From: Hymenobacter negativus
GTDB taxonomy: Bacteria; Bacteroidota; Bacteroidia; Cytophagales; Hymenobacteraceae
Direction of reading: 5' to 3'
NCBI RefSeq assembly: GCF_016056375.1
Contig: NZ_JAEDAE010000008.1
Coordinates: 124,001-188,000, forward strand
DNA length: 64,000 bases
The number at the start of each line of letters is the position of its first letter. Position 1 is the stretch's first letter. This document shows positions 9,385 through 17,808 of the stretch, piece by piece. The notes under the pieces were generated by a model, which made no database searches, was not told the origin of the DNA, and saw nothing but the letters and a program-made list of their open reading frames with translations. The position numbers and the translations under genes are program-made.

Positions 9385-11580
9385 TTAGGCTTTGCCGCCC
9401 GGCGGCAGGCTGATGATGAATTCCGTGCCTTCGCCTTCCTGGCTTTCCACGGTCAGCGTGCCGCCGTGGCCCTTGGTCACTATTTCATGGCTCAGCGACA
9501 GGCCCAGCCCCGTGCCCTCGCCCACCGGCTTGGTAGTGAAAAAGGGCTGGAAGATTTTTTCGCGAATATGCGCCGGCATGCCCGTGCCGTTGTCGTGCAC
9601 GGTAATTTCGATGGCGCCGGCGGCGGTCTGGCGCGTGCACACCGTCACGGTGGGCTGATAGGCTGCCGCGGCGCCTCCTTCCTGCTGGCGCTGGCGAACA
9701 GCATGCAAAGCATTGGTGCACAGGTTCACCAGCACACGGGTCAGGTCGGACGGCACCACGGGCACCGGGGCCAGATTGGGCGCAAAGTCCTGCACCAGCG
9801 TGGCGTGGAAGGTGGCATCCTGCACGCGCAGCCCCTGGTAGGCCAGCGCCAGGGCCTCGGCTACCAGGGCGTTGAGCTCGGTGGGCACACGCGGGGCGGT
9901 GCCGGTGCGGGCATGGGCCAGCATGTCGGTGATGATGGCAGAAGCGCGCTGGCCCTGCTGGCTGATTTTGAGCAGGTTTTGTTTCAGGCCAGCCATTATT
10001 TCCTGTTCCAGGCCGGCGGGCTGCGCGTTGGGGCTGTGGTCGAGCAGGCCCACGCTCACGTCGGCGAAGTTTTTCATGAACGCCAGCGGGTTCTGGAGCT
10101 CGTGGGCAATGCCGGCCGACAATTCGCCCACGAAAGCCCATTTCTCGGCGGCCACCAGTTGGCTTTGGGCGGCGCGCAGCTCGTCCTGCTGCTGCTTAAG
10201 CAGCGCATAGGCCCGCTGCTTTTCCCGGTTGTTGCGCCAGAGCACGGCGCTCAGGGTGCCCACGGCCCCCAGGCCCAGCAGAGCCCCCAGCAGCAGCCAG
10301 CCCTGCTGACGGTTGCGGGTCTGGATAAGCCGGCTATTGCTGGTGAGTATACCAATCTGGGCCTGTTTTTTGGCCAGCTCGGCGCGGTATTCCAGCACGG
10401 CAGCCTGCCGCTGCAAGTCACTACTGCTAAGGCTGTCACGGTACGCACCAAACAACTCCTCGTAGCGGTAGGCGGCCGCGAAATCACCGCGCCGGGCCGA
10501 GGCCTGGGCTAGTATCTGGCTGGCATCGCGGCTGTACTGCCGGGCCCCGCTGCGGCGCGTTGCCTGCAAACTCCGCAGGGCATAGATAATGGCGCTATCG
10601 GGGCGGCCGGTATGCAGGAACGCGCGGGCCAGTACGATCTGTGCCCGAGGCACTTCGCCCACGGTTTGCAGGCGCTGGGCACGCTGCAGGCTGCGGCGGG
10701 CGTTGGCAAACGCTTCGGGGTAATGGCCCTGGCGCTCCTCCATATCGCCGATGTTAATTTCCTCAAAAATCAACCCGGTTTCGTCATTGGTCCGCCGGAA
10801 GATGCTGGCATCCTGCTCGTAGCTGCGCTGGGCCGCCGCCCACTGGCCCTGCGCACGGTACAGGTTGCCCAGCCCGGTGTAGGCATGCCCGATGCCGTTC
10901 TGGTCGCCCGAGCGCCGGGCCCAGCGCAGGCCCTGCATAAGGTAGCGCCGGGCATCTTCATACTCGTGCAGGTAAGTGCTGGTAATGCCCAGTTGGGTAT
11001 TGAGAAAGGCCAGCCACTTCTGGCTGTGGGCCGCTTTGGCCAGGGCCAGCCCCCGCAGGTTGGCTTGCAACGACTTGGCATACAGCCCTTGCTCCGAGTA
11101 CACGCTCGACTGGTTGTAGAGGCTGCGGGTTTGCCCCAGCCGGTCGCCGCTCAGCTCAAAGTCGTGCCGGGCCTGCTCCGAAAGGCTTTCAGCCAGGGTG
11201 TATTCGCTGCGGTGGCGATGATAAAACCCCAGGCCCAGCTCGGCCTCGGCCGCGCCGGCGGTGTAGCCCAGCAGTTGCGCCAGCTGGCGCGCTTCCTCAA
11301 ATAAGGCTGCCGACTCATCCGGAGCTTTGTTGCGCAGCTCCAGGGCCAGGCCATTGAGGCTTCTGACGCGCGCGGCGTCGGGCTGGGGATTGGCGCGCAC
11401 TTCGGCCCGAAGGCTATCGATAGCGTGGGTTTGGAGTTGCGACTGAGCGTGCGCGGGCACAGACGCGCTCAGCAGCAAGCCGCCGGCCATGACTCCGCAC
11501 AGGCCCCACGCCCGCACCGTGCGGCGCAGGCGGCTGGTCCAGCTGGCGGCACCCCGCGTCCGATTGGCTGACTTATCCAC
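9385..11580 (-). CDS. TPR-containing sensor histidine kinase (array member 3)
   Basis: A 731-residue kinase. It has a basic N-terminus and signal peptide (GLLLSASVPAHAQ), TPR helices across about 50-400 (including AYTGLGNLYRAQGQWAAAQR), a transmembrane helix near 425-445, then H493 in [12 protein letters not shown] and an HATPase domain with GTGLGLSLS. Its start codon lies 3 bases after the stop of array member 4, so the two are almost certainly co-transcribed and translationally linked. The 3' end is strikingly similar in DNA sequence to array member 1, suggesting fairly recent duplication or gene conversion. Confidence 0.92.
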   Translation of the reverse strand: MDKSANRTRGAASWTSRLRRTVRAWGLCGVMAGGLLLSASVPAHAQSQLQTHAIDSLRAEVRANPQPDAARVRSLNGLALELRNKAPDESAALFEEARQLAQLLGYTAGAAEAELGLGFYHRHRSEYTLAESLSEQARHDFELSGDRLGQTRSLYNQSSVYSEQGLYAKSLQANLRGLALAKAAHSQKWLAFLNTQLGITSTYLHEYEDARRYLMQGLRWARRSGDQNGIGHAYTGLGNLYRAQGQWAAAQRSYEQDASIFRRTNDETGLIFEEINIGDMEERQGHYPEAFANARRSLQRAQRLQTVGEVPRAQIVLARAFLHTGRPDSAIIYALRSLQATRRSGARQYSRDASQILAQASARRGDFAAAYRYEELFGAYRDSLSSSDLQRQAAVLEYRAELAKKQAQIGILTSNSRLIQTRNRQQGWLLLGALLGLGAVGTLSAVLWRNNREKQRAYALLKQQQDELRAAQSQLVAAEKWAFVGELSAGIAHELQNPLAFMKNFADVSVGLLDHSPNAQPAGLEQEIMAGLKQNLLKISQQGQRASAIITDMLAHARTGTAPRVPTELNALVAEALALAYQGLRVQDATFHATLVQDFAPNLAPVPVVPSDLTRVLVNLCTNALHAVRQRQQEGGAAAAYQPTVTVCTRQTAAGAIEITVHDNGTGMPAHIREKIFQPFFTTKPVGEGTGLGLSLSHEIVTKGHGGTLTVESQEGEGTEFIISLPPGGKA

Positions 11581-11583
11581 GGC

Positions 11584-13827
11584 TCAGGCGGGTAGTGTAA
11601 TCAGAAACTCGGTGCCCTCGCCCTCGCGGGTTTCCACGGTGAGGGTACCGCCGTGACCCTTGGTCACAATGTCGTAACTCAACGACAAGCCCAGGCCGGT
11701 GCCCTCGCCGGGCGGCTTGGTGGTGAAGAAGGGCTGGAAGATTTTTTCGCGCACCTGCGGCGGCATACCCGTGCCATTGTCCGAAATGAGAATTTCTACC
11801 ACTGGGCTACCGGTGGGCCGGCGGGTGCGCACCGTCACGGTGGGCTGGTAGCTGACGGGCCCGCCGGTTGCCTGCCGGGCCAGGTCGCGCTGGCGCTGGC
11901 GCACGGCGTGCAGGGCGTTGGTGCACAGGTTCAGCAGCACGCGGCCCATGTCCTGCGTCACCAGGGCCACCAGGCCCAGGCGAGGGTCAAGCTCCTTGCT
12001 CAGAGTGGCGTAAAAGTCTTTGTCGGTGGCGCGCAGGCCCTGGTAGGCCAGCGACAGCGAATCGGCGGCCAGGGCATTGAGGTCGCTGGGCACGCATTGG
12101 CCGGTGCCGGAGCGCGAGTGCTCCAGCATGTCCTTGATAATGGACGAAGCGCGCTGCCCGTGCTGGCTGATTTGCTGCAGATTCTGTTTCAGGCCGGCCA
12201 GAATCTCGGTTTCCAGCGCCGGGGCCTGGCCGTTGCTTTCGCCGTTCATGCCCTCCACGAGGTCGGTGCTGACTTCGGCGAAATTTTTCATGAAGGTGAG
12301 CGGGTTTTGCAGCTCGTGGGCAATGCCGGCCGTGAGCTCGCCCAGAAAGGCCATTTTTTCGGCCTGCACCAGCTGGCTTTGCGTTTGCCGCAGCTGGGCC
12401 AGGGTGCGCCGGTTCACCTGTAGCTGGCGGTAGATAAACAGACCCAGGCCCGATACCAGCAGCACGGTTACCAAGGCCCCCAGCAGCAGCCACTGGCCCA
12501 GGCGTAGGCGCACGGCCTGCACGGCCTGCGCCTGTTGTAGGCTGGCAATCTGCGCGTTCTGGGCCTGCTCCGTCCGCTCGCTTTCGTACTGCGCCACGTG
12601 AAAAGTGTTTTGGGCGGCATTCAGCGTGTCGGTCAGGGCTATGTAGGCGCGGGAATAGCGTTGGGCCTCAGCTGGCCGGTTGCGGTCATCATAAAAGGCG
12701 ATAAGCTGCTTCAAATATTCGGGCCGCAGGCGCTCGATGCGGGCGGCCGTGGCCTTGTGGTAGGCTTGCAGCCAATGGCTTTCGGCGCGGGCATCGTCGT
12801 GCCGGGCCGTGTAGTACCTCGCCCAGGCGGCATCCAGCTCAAACTCGCCGGGCTTGCCCGACATGGGGATGTGCAGCGAGTCATCGAGCTGCTGGGCGCG
12901 CTTCAGGAGCTCGCCGGCCGGCCCTACGCGCTGCATCTGCAGCAGCACCCGGCCCTTTTGCACCAGCGCATAGGCCCGGCTGAGCTTGCGCTCGGCGGCA
13001 TCGCCGCCGCGGGTGGCCAGCACCGAGTCCACCATGCGCAGGGCGGTGGTGGGGTGGTCGCCCTCGGCATATAGGCGCGACAAGGCTAGGAAGGTAAACA
13101 CGCGCTCCATGCCCTGGATGCGCCGAAACGCGGGCAGGCGCAGGGCCTGGCCCAGGTACTGTACGGCCTTGGCGCGGTTGCCCCAGTCGGCGTACACGGC
13201 CCCGGCCACCAGCAGCTCGCGCACGTAGAGCGGCCGGTCGTAGGCGCGCACCAGGTCGGCGGCGCGCAGCGCGCTGTTTAGGGTGCGGTTGTAGTCGCCC
13301 ATGCGCCGGTAGTAGCCGCCCTGCGATACATAGCAGGCGGCCACGTTTTCGGTGGCCCCGCGCAGGCGGTAGTACGCCAATTTTTCCTCGTAGTAGCGCT
13401 TGCGGGCGTCCGGGCGGTTCAGGCGGTTGTAGAGCGTCACCAGGTCAATCAGCAGCCACGGAATGGGACGGCCCAGGCGGTCGAACTCCGTCACGACTAC
13501 TTTCATGGTATCCAAGGCAGCCGCGTCGGCGCCGCCCTGCTGCCAGAGCACCAGCCCGTTGCGCAGGTGGCGGTAGGGGGTCGCATCCAGCAGTTGTAGC
13601 TGCTGGTTCAGGCGCAGCAGTTGGTCGAGCAAGGGCAGGGCCTGCACGTTGGTGGGGTGCAGGTCGAGCAGGTGCTGCACCACCCGCAGGCGGGCAGTAT
13701 CGGAGGTTTGTTGCGGCAGGGCGCGGGTCAGCGAATCATAATCGACCTCCCAATAGGATTGCCGAGCAGCCACCGACCCGCACATCACCCAGAAAATCAA
13801 CGCCGTAAAAATCCATCTCATGGGCAA
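11584..13827 (-). CDS. TPR-containing sensor histidine kinase (array member 4, first gene of the unit)
   Basis: A 747-residue kinase. A signal peptide ([16 protein letters not shown]) is followed by TPR-like helices across about 30-420, a transmembrane helix near 445-465 ([20 protein letters not shown]), a coiled coil, then H504 in [12 protein letters not shown] and an HATPase domain with [10 protein letters not shown] second ATG two codons later (13821) is an equally possible start. It is the first gene of the minus-strand signalling run and is followed by a 3-base gap to array member 3. No exact -7 box was found in the 530-base AT-rich gap upstream. Confidence 0.92.
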   Translation of the reverse strand: MPMRWIFTALIFWVMCGSVAARQSYWEVDYDSLTRALPQQTSDTARLRVVQHLLDLHPTNVQALPLLDQLLRLNQQLQLLDATPYRHLRNGLVLWQQGGADAAALDTMKVVVTEFDRLGRPIPWLLIDLVTLYNRLNRPDARKRYYEEKLAYYRLRGATENVAACYVSQGGYYRRMGDYNRTLNSALRAADLVRAYDRPLYVRELLVAGAVYADWGNRAKAVQYLGQALRLPAFRRIQGMERVFTFLALSRLYAEGDHPTTALRMVDSVLATRGGDAAERKLSRAYALVQKGRVLLQMQRVGPAGELLKRAQQLDDSLHIPMSGKPGEFELDAAWARYYTARHDDARAESHWLQAYHKATAARIERLRPEYLKQLIAFYDDRNRPAEAQRYSRAYIALTDTLNAAQNTFHVAQYESERTEQAQNAQIASLQQAQAVQAVRLRLGQWLLLGALVTVLLVSGLGLFIYRQLQVNRRTLAQLRQTQSQLVQAEKMAFLGELTAGIAHELQNPLTFMKNFAEVSTDLVEGMNGESNGQAPALETEILAGLKQNLQQISQHGQRASSIIKDMLEHSRSGTGQCVPSDLNALAADSLSLAYQGLRATDKDFYATLSKELDPRLGLVALVTQDMGRVLLNLCTNALHAVRQRQRDLARQATGGPVSYQPTVTVRTRRPTGSPVVEILISDNGTGMPPQVREKIFQPFFTTKPPGEGTGLGLSLSYDIVTKGHGGTLTVETREGEGTEFLITLPA

Positions 13828-14358
13828 AGCTGGGTTTTGGCGGCGACAGAAAAGCTGATGACCTGCACGTATCGCATTCCGGGGCGCGCCAACGGCGGCC
13901 GGAACGAAAGGCGGTAGGGTTGGCGGGGCATCATCGCGGGTAGAAGCGAGTAAAAAATGGGTAAAATTATGGCCCGACCGCCGGGCCGGCCGTTAGCGCC
14001 AGGCACCGGCTATGCGCCGGTTTCCTTTGTTCCTGTAAAGATGAATTAATTACTCCACTTCCCTTATTATTAGCATCAACCCCAAAGAATACCTGGCTAA
14101 TTTTCAATAAATTACCTTCTCACAAATCCATTATGGCGAGACAGTACACAGCTTCATCGCCAGTTAGGCGAATACGATATTTAATCAAGGTAGCGAATTA
14201 TCTTGCCGCGCAATAAATCATATCTAAATTTATTACAGCGCCTCAATGCTTTAGGAGTGGCGCAGTAGTTGCGGGCGGCTTTCCGCGTGTTGCTTTTTTC
14301 GTTTTTTGGCCGGCGCGCCCGCCGGGTTTCATCGTCTCACCGCGTCCGTTCCCTCCGT
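13828..14358. other. AT-rich divergent intergenic region
   Basis: About 530 bases between the minus-strand kinase array and the plus-strand HD gene. From 14030 to 14250 it is much richer in A and T than its surroundings (for example TTCAATAAATTACC). It should hold promoters for both directions, but I found no exact TAnnTTTG box on either strand and no convincing ORF, hairpin or RNA gene. Confidence 0.5.
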
Positions 14359-14964
14359 ATGCGAGCCCCATCTGCCGAAGCGTTTATCGTGCGCAAGCTG
14401 CGCCAGGGCCTGGCCCCCACCCTTTATTACCACAGCCTGGCCCATACCCTCGACGTGGCGCAGGCGGCCCAAACGCTGGCCGCTGCCGAAGGCGTGACCG
14501 ACGGGGAAAGCCTGACGCTTCTCCGCACGGCGGCTCTGTACCACGATGCGGGCTTCCTGCACACCTATGACGGCCACGAGGCCCGAAGCTGCGACATAGC
14601 ACGCGCCACGCTGCCGGAATTCGGCTATTCGCCGGGCCAGATTGAGAAGATTTGCGCCCTCATTACCGCCACCCAGTACCCGCAGGAGCCTCATTGCCAC
14701 CTGGCCCAAATCCTCTGCGATGCCGACCTCGACTACCTAGGCCGCCCCGATTTTGTGCCCATCTCCACCAGCCTTTTCCGCGAGCTGACGGCCCGCCAAC
14801 TCATCGCCAGCGAGCATGCCTGGTTCCAGCTACAGGAGCGTTTCCTCACGGGCCATCGGTACTGGACGGCCACGGCCCTGACCCTGCGTGCTGCCCCCAA
14901 GCAAGCCCGGCTCGACCACATCCGCGCCCGCCTGGCGGCCTGGCCCAGCCCGGCGACGGCTTAG
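14359..14964 (+). CDS. HD domain phosphohydrolase
   Basis: A 201-residue HD-superfamily protein. Metal-binding residues are visible in order: H in YYHSLAHTLDV, HD in AALYHDAGF, H in YDGHEARS and a distal aspartate in CDADLDYLG. This pattern is typical of metal-dependent phosphohydrolases acting on nucleotides; the substrate is unknown. The frame is open upstream to a TTG at 14269, but those 30 residues are basic and unlike the family, so the ATG at 14359 is preferred. The stop overlaps the stop of the convergent gene at 14961 by 4 bases. Confidence 0.85.
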   Translation: MRAPSAEAFIVRKLRQGLAPTLYYHSLAHTLDVAQAAQTLAAAEGVTDGESLTLLRTAALYHDAGFLHTYDGHEARSCDIARATLPEFGYSPGQIEKICALITATQYPQEPHCHLAQILCDADLDYLGRPDFVPISTSLFRELTARQLIASEHAWFQLQERFLTGHRYWTATALTLRAAPKQARLDHIRARLAAWPSPATA

Positions 14965-16064
14965 TAATCGGCCAGGCCATTCCGAAGCGAGTACACTTCG
15001 GCAAAGCCACTGGCCAGCAGCAGTTGCGCGGCTTTTTGGCTGCGCATGCCGCTGGCACAATGCACCACTACCAGCACTTCGGGTTTCAAATCGGCTAGGT
15101 GCGCGGCCAACTGGCCCAGCGGAATCAACTGCCCGCCAATGCTGCGGCGGGCGTGCTCGTGCGGCTCGCGCACATCCAGCAGCTGGAGCGGCCGGCCGCT
15201 GGCTTGCCAGGTCTTTAGCTCGTCGGCCGAGACTTCGGGGGCGCGGGCCGGGGCCGCTTCGAGCGGCGCTTCGCCGCAAAACGCCGCGTAGTCGGGGGCC
15301 AGCGCGGTGCGCTGCTGGTTGGCCGCCACGGCCCGGAAACGGATGGCCTGGAAGCGCATGCCGAGGGCATCGAACAGCAGCAGGCGGCCGCTCAGCACCT
15401 CCCCTATTTCGAGGATAATTTTTAGCGTCTCGTTGGCCTGCATGGTGCCAATGAGGCCAGGTAGCACGCCCAGCACGCCGATTTCGGCACAGTTGGGGGC
15501 GTCGCCGGGGGCGGGCGGCACTGGGTGCAGGCAGCGGTAGGTGGGGCCGTTCTGGTAGTTAAACACCGAAACCTGCCCCTCAAACTTGAAGATGGCCCCG
15601 AACACCAGCGGCTTGCCCAGCACCACGCAGGCATCGTTGACGAGGTAGCGGGTGGCGAAATTATCGGAGCAGTCCACCACCACATCGTATTCCGCAAACA
15701 GGGCCAGCGCATTGGCCGCCGATAGCACCACCTGGTGCGGCTGCAATTCGATGAAGGGATTCTGGGCGTGCAGTTTTTCGGCGGCCACCACGGCTTTGGG
15801 ACGGCCTACGTCGGCGGTGGTATAGAGCACCTGGCGCTGCAGGTTGCTGTCGTCCACTGTGTCAAAGTCGAGCAGGCCGAGCGTGCCCACGCCGGCGGCG
15901 GCCAGGTATTGCAGCACCGGGCAGCCCAAACCGCCGCAACCTACTACCAGCACCCGCCCTGCTTTCAGCTTCTGCTGGCCGGCCGCGCCAATTTCGGGCA
16001 GCAGCAAGTGGCGGCTGTAACGGTGGGTTTCGGCGGCGGAAAGCGGGGCGGTGGCTGGGGTCAT
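14961..16064 (-). CDS. moeB: ThiF/MoeB-family adenylyltransferase with C-terminal rhodanese domain
   Basis: A 367-residue E1-like enzyme that adenylates the C-terminus of a sulfur-carrier protein (MoaD- or ThiS-type); the rhodanese domain would supply sulfur. The N-terminal half has the nucleotide loop GCGGLGCPV, the E1 motif DFDTVDDSNLQRQ and VDCSDNFATRYLVND. The rhodanese domain has the active loop CASGMRS, with C336 catalytic. The usual paired CxxC zinc motifs are reduced to single cysteines (YRCLHP, FCGEAP), so structural zinc is probably absent. ATG 16064 is chosen over 16160 because the extra residues are not family-like. Whether it serves molybdopterin or thiamine synthesis cannot be decided here. 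Confidence 0.85.
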   Translation of the reverse strand: MTPATAPLSAAETHRYSRHLLLPEIGAAGQQKLKAGRVLVVGCGGLGCPVLQYLAAAGVGTLGLLDFDTVDDSNLQRQVLYTTADVGRPKAVVAAEKLHAQNPFIELQPHQVVLSAANALALFAEYDVVVDCSDNFATRYLVNDACVVLGKPLVFGAIFKFEGQVSVFNYQNGPTYRCLHPVPPAPGDAPNCAEIGVLGVLPGLIGTMQANETLKIILEIGEVLSGRLLLFDALGMRFQAIRFRAVAANQQRTALAPDYAAFCGEAPLEAAPARAPEVSADELKTWQASGRPLQLLDVREPHEHARRSIGGQLIPLGQLAAHLADLKPEVLVVVHCASGMRSQKAAQLLLASGFAEVYSLRNGLADY

Positions 16065-16215
16065 TTTGGTGGCAGATTTTCGGTGCAGGATGTTGATTCG
16101 GTTAAACAATCGGCCGGGACGATTGGCGCGATATATCAGCAAATTTCGGGCAAATGCCACGCATCAGCAGCTATTGCGCTTACGGCTTCGCTCCGGCCAA
16201 CGCTACAGCGGGCCG

Positions 16216-16247
16216 TTGCATTCAGGCCAGCCACCGCCCTACATTTG
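16216..16247 (+). promoter_or_regulatory. Strong Bacteroidota promoter match with no adjacent gene
   Basis: TTG at 16216-16218, a 21-base spacer, then an exact TACATTTG box at 16240-16247. This is among the best promoter matches in the window, yet the next convincing start codon is 340 bases downstream (16592). It may drive a long leader or a small RNA. Confidence 0.45.
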
Positions 16248-16467
16248 CCGGATTAGCCCCAAGCTCGGCCAATTGGAAAACGGAATTTCATACCCGCTTT
16301 CTAGTTAACATAATAATAAAATGGCTTGAAAAACTCGATTTTAAGCCACTGTAGGCTTGTTTGAGGCCCGCATAAATGGCATTCACGCCTAACCATAGCC
16401 TATTACCCGGCCGCCGCTCAGGTCTACTGCTCAAGCAATCGAATCAGCAACCGGCGTCCACATCAGG

Positions 16468-16503
16468 CTCTCCCCTCCAAGAGAGAGGGGTCGGAGGTGA
16501 GGT
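16468..16503. repeat. Pyrimidine/purine dispersed repeat
   Basis: The sequence CTCTCCCCTCCAAGAGAGAG followed by GGGTCGGAGGTGAGGT resembles a small dispersed repeat seen between genes in many bacteria. It forms a short imperfect hairpin (CTCCCCTC/GAGAGGGG). It lies in the gap before the TPR gene; a 68-residue frame across it is probably not a gene. Confidence 0.4.
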
Positions 16504-16591
16504 GTCTTGCCTGGTGCATTATCAGCAGTCTGAAATCAGAAAATCCAATATCTTCGCTACCCACGCTTTCTATTTGCCCTAGCATCTGGCT

Positions 16592-17665
16592 ATGATACAA
16601 AAGACTCTGTTTTTCTTCGTGTTGCTGGGTGCGCCGCTGGCCGGATGGGCCCAGGTCGATACCGTGCGGGCCAGCACGCTGCCCGGCCCGCAGCTGGCGG
16701 AGAAGGCGTATAACAGCGGCCTGGTTAGCTTCAGCAAGCAGAGCTACCCGGCGGCCCTGGCCAGCTTCGACCAGGCCATTGCCGCCAAGCCCGATTTTGC
16801 GGCCGCCTACACCAACCGCGCCGCCACCCACTACGAGCTAAAGGAGTACCCGCAGGCGCTGGCCGACTACGACCAGGCCCTCAAGCTGGAGCCCGGCAAC
16901 TACGCCGGCTATTTCGGTCGGGGCCGCACCCACGAGGCCCAAAACCAGCTCAGCGAAGCCGAAACCGACTATTCCGAAGCCGTGAAAGCCAAGGTCGACT
17001 ACGCGCCGGCTTGGTACAACCGCGCCGTGCTGCGCTTTGAAAAAGGCGACTACCAAGCCGCCCGCGACGATTTCGACGGGGCCATCAAGGCCGACCCCAA
17101 GCTGGCCTACGCCTACCACGACCGCGCCAGCACCCAGCAGAAGCTCGGCAATTACGCCGCCGCCGCCCTGGACTATACCGAGGCGCTGAGCTTGCAGCCC
17201 GAGCTGCTTTCGGCCCTGCTGAACCGCGCCACCGCCGAGCGCCACACCGGCCAGTTGCCCCAGGCCCTGAAAGATTACGACGCTTATTTGGCGAAGAAAA
17301 CGGATAACGCCCTGGCCTACAACAACCGCGGCAGCGCCCGCTTTGAAAATAAGGACTACGCCGGCGCCATTGCCGATTTCAGCCAGGCCCTGCAGCTCGA
17401 CCCAAAGTACGCCTACGCCTGGAACAACCGCGCCGCCGCCCAGCTCAAGCTGGAGAAATACGCCGATGCCGCCGCCGATGCCAGCGCCGCCCTCAAGCTG
17501 AAGCCCGACTACGCCGAGGCTTACCTCAACCGCGGCCACGCCCGCGAAATGCTCCGCCAGGCCGATGAAGCCTGTCAGGACTGGCGCAAAGCCGCCGAGC
17601 TGGGCATTGCCGTGGGGAATAACTACGCCGCTGCCGCCGGCTGCGCAGGCGAGGCGGCGGAGTAG
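16592..17665 (+). CDS. Exported tetratricopeptide repeat protein
   Basis: A 357-residue protein with a signal peptide (FFFVLLGAPLAGWAQ, cleaved near residue 21) and about eight consecutive 34-residue TPRs filling the rest. Repeats are easy to see as AxYNRAxxxxxxGDYxxAxxDFxxAIKxDP, for example AYNNRGSARFENKDYAGAIA. It should be periplasmic and act as a protein-protein scaffold. No enzymatic domain is present. It lies upstream of the PorE-like gene, which also begins with TPRs, but a repeat element separates them, so shared transcription is uncertain. Confidence 0.88.
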   Translation: MIQKTLFFFVLLGAPLAGWAQVDTVRASTLPGPQLAEKAYNSGLVSFSKQSYPAALASFDQAIAAKPDFAAAYTNRAATHYELKEYPQALADYDQALKLEPGNYAGYFGRGRTHEAQNQLSEAETDYSEAVKAKVDYAPAWYNRAVLRFEKGDYQAARDDFDGAIKADPKLAYAYHDRASTQQKLGNYAAAALDYTEALSLQPELLSALLNRATAERHTGQLPQALKDYDAYLAKKTDNALAYNNRGSARFENKDYAGAIADFSQALQLDPKYAYAWNNRAAAQLKLEKYADAAADASAALKLKPDYAEAYLNRGHAREMLRQADEACQDWRKAAELGIAVGNNYAAAAGCAGEAAE

Positions 17666-17694
17666 TGCTGTCAGTTCAGATTATAATTAAGCCC

Positions 17695-17787
17695 GTCATG
17701 CAGAATGCAGCGAAGCATCTTGCCCGCAGCAAGTAATTCCATCGCTCCAACGAAGCGGTAAAGATGCTTCGCTGCGCTCGGCATGAC
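17695..17787. repeat. GTCATGC-family inverted repeat
   Basis: Arms at 17695-17721 and 17761-17787 match at about 23 of 27 positions and carry the core GCAGCGAAGCATCTT. The element runs into the upstream part of the next open frame (17764-17808), which is why the ATG at 17809 is taken as the real start. Confidence 0.6.
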
Positions 17788-17808
17788 GACCTTTTATTCC
17801 TAGCCACC

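Noticed and set aside
14269-14358. TTG-started 30-residue extension of the HD protein
   Set aside because: The extra residues are arginine-rich and unlike the family; an ATG follows at 14359.
16376-16582. 68-codon plus-strand ORF
   Set aside because: It runs through a dispersed intergenic repeat, and the translation has no protein-like pattern.
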